From NCBI GenBank assembly GCA_013695495.1, contig JACDAK010000193.1, positions 1 to 6,095 of the forward strand: a DNA stretch of 6,095 bases, written 5' to 3'. The notes beneath the pieces were generated by a model. That model was not told where the DNA came from. It did not search any database and was given only the letters and a program-made list of their open reading frames with translations. Numbering within the stretch: position 1 is the stretch's first letter; every line of letters begins with the position of its first letter. Source of the DNA: Blastocatellia bacterium (GTDB lineage Bacteria > Acidobacteriota > Blastocatellia > Pyrinomonadales > Pyrinomonadaceae). Made by a program: the position numbers and the translations under genes. This document shows, piece by piece, positions 5,029 through 6,095 of this stretch.

Positions 5029-6095
5029 ATGACGCAAATCACACCCGAGATCAGATCTCAGCACAACCTCACGGCCGCCGAATACGACAAGATCAAAGAG
5101 ATAATGGGCCGGGAACCTAACCTGACGGAGCTTGGTGTATTTAGTGTGATGTGGTCAGAACACTGCTCGTATAAGTCGTCGCGAGTTCATCTCAAACGGC
5201 TTCCGACAACCGGGCCGCGGGTGATAGTTCCCCCGGGTGAGAATGCCGGTGTGATCGATATCGGAGATGATTGGTGCGTGGCTTTTAAGGTCGAATCGCA
5301 CAATCACCCAAGCTTTATCGAGCCTTTTCAGGGAGCGGCGACGGGCGTTGGGGGGATACTTCGAGACGTTTTCACCATGGGCGCGAGGCCGGTGGCGGCG
5401 ATGAACTCCTTGCGGTTTGGACCGCTCGATGATCCGAAATATGGGGCGCGAAACCGCCAGATCCTGAAGGGCTGCGTTGAGGGTATCGGGCATTACGGTA
5501 ACTGCTTTGGCGTCCCCACGATCGGCGGCGAAGTTGCGTTCGACGAGTCGTACAGCCTCAACCCACTCGTAAATGCTTTTGCGCTGGGGCTGGTCCGCAA
5601 AGATCAGATCTTTTTCGGGAAGGCCGAGGGGATCGGCAACCCCGTACTCTATGCGGGTGCCAAGACCGGTCGAGACGGCATTCACGGGGCGACCATGGCC
5701 TCGGCCGAATTCGATGACGAAGCGCTCGAAAAGCGCCCGACGGTTCAGGTCGGCGATCCGTTCCTCGAAAAGCTTTTGCTTGAAGCGTGTCTAGAGGCTA
5801 TGAGGTCGGGTGCGATCGCGGGAATTCAGGACATGGGTGCTGCGGGGCTGACGTCGTCGTCCGTAGAGATGGCAGCTCGCGCGGGCACAGGGCTTGAGCT
5901 TGATCTGACGCTCGTTCCCCAGCGCGAGACCGGGATGACCGCGTACGAAATGCTGTTGTCAGAATCGCAGGAGCGAATGCTGATAGTTGCCCGCAAGGGA
6001 CGTGAGCGTGAGCTTGTGGAGATCTTTAATAAGTGGGACCTCGACGCGGTGGTGATCGGCAAGGTAGTCGAGGGCGATCGTTTGAAGATCTTTCA
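5029..6095 (+). CDS. purL: Phosphoribosylformylglycinamidine synthase II (FGAM synthase), N-terminal half, cut by window edge
   Basis: An open frame of 355 complete codons runs from the ATG at 5029 to the right edge with no stop. It matches the small-type PurL subunit (usually about 720-760 residues, so about half is seen). In order: an N-terminal helix region ending in LGVFSVMWSEHCSYKSSR (35-52), the ESHNHPS metal/ATP-binding motif (89-95), GAATGVGGILRDVFTMGARP (102-121), GVPTIGGEVAFD (161-172), KTGRDGIHGA (212-221), QDMGAAGLTSSSVEMA (267-282) and LSESQERML (310-318). PurL catalyses the ATP-dependent conversion of FGAR to FGAM in purine synthesis, working with PurQ and PurS in the cytoplasm. 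All visible motifs are intact. The start is supported by a normal PurL N terminus; the upstream AAGGGACAGG (5010-5019) is only a weak Shine-Dalgarno. The gene appears to be its own transcription unit after the stem-loop at 4907-4958. No purine riboswitch was recognised upstream. Confidence 0.96.
   Translation, partial: MTQITPEIRSQHNLTAAEYDKIKEIMGREPNLTELGVFSVMWSEHCSYKSSRVHLKRLPTTGPRVIVPPGENAGVIDIGDDWCVAFKVESHNHPSFIEPFQGAATGVGGILRDVFTMGARPVAAMNSLRFGPLDDPKYGARNRQILKGCVEGIGHYGNCFGVPTIGGEVAFDESYSLNPLVNAFALGLVRKDQIFFGKAEGIGNPVLYAGAKTGRDGIHGATMASAEFDDEALEKRPTVQVGDPFLEKLLLEACLEAMRSGAIAGIQDMGAAGLTSSSVEMAARAGTGLELDLTLVPQRETGMTAYEMLLSESQERMLIVARKGRERELVEIFNKWDLDAVVIGKVVEGDRLKIF

Noticed and set aside
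5155..5685. Minus-strand open frame of 176 codons inside purL
   Set aside because: It is antisense to a highly conserved PurL region whose motifs are all intact on the plus strand.

Overview
The window looks like a chromosomal segment of a free-living Gram-negative-type bacterium. Acidobacteriota, perhaps the Blastocatellia/Pyrinomonas side, is my best guess. This rests on the general look of the proteins (a PRC-barrel/MgtE-N/CBS protein, a single-domain DinB protein, exported redoxins, a small-type PurL), the moderate GC content and the patchy Shine-Dalgarno sites. The sequence alone does not prove it. I see no mobile element, CRISPR array, tRNA, rRNA or phage gene.

Left block, minus strand (about 1641 down to 1): an exported lytic transglycosylase with an SLT domain, then a membrane protein with an N-terminal zinc ribbon and a bacterial PH domain. 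One base after its stop codon comes the start of a dTDP-glucose 4,6-dehydratase (rfbB/rmlB), cut off by the window edge. All three concern the cell envelope: peptidoglycan cleavage, a membrane PH protein, and nucleotide-sugar synthesis for surface polysaccharide.

A 157-base divergent intergenic region (1642-1798) separates this block from the plus-strand genes. The first plus-strand gene encodes a soluble 415-residue protein: two PRC-barrel-like repeats, the helical MgtE-N domain and a CBS pair, but no MgtE transport domain. Next come two exported thioredoxin-fold proteins 9 bases apart, a peroxiredoxin-like redoxin (3117-3728) and a TlpA/ResA-type thioredoxin with WCIPC (3738-4292). They probably form a two-gene extracytoplasmic redox operon with its own promoter, ending near a perfect 8-bp hairpin.

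Right block: a DinB-family putative metalloenzyme (4384-4884), a strong stem-loop followed by a T-rich tract, and the N-terminal 355 residues of phosphoribosylformylglycinamidine synthase PurL (from 5029 to the window edge), a purine-biosynthesis housekeeping gene.

Most of the window is ordinary core or near-core genome. I did not find a clearly new system. The points most worth a second look are the channel-less PRC/MgtE-N/CBS protein with its exact 12-residue repeats, the redoxin-TlpA pair, and the tight coupling of the zinc-ribbon/PH gene to rfbB.
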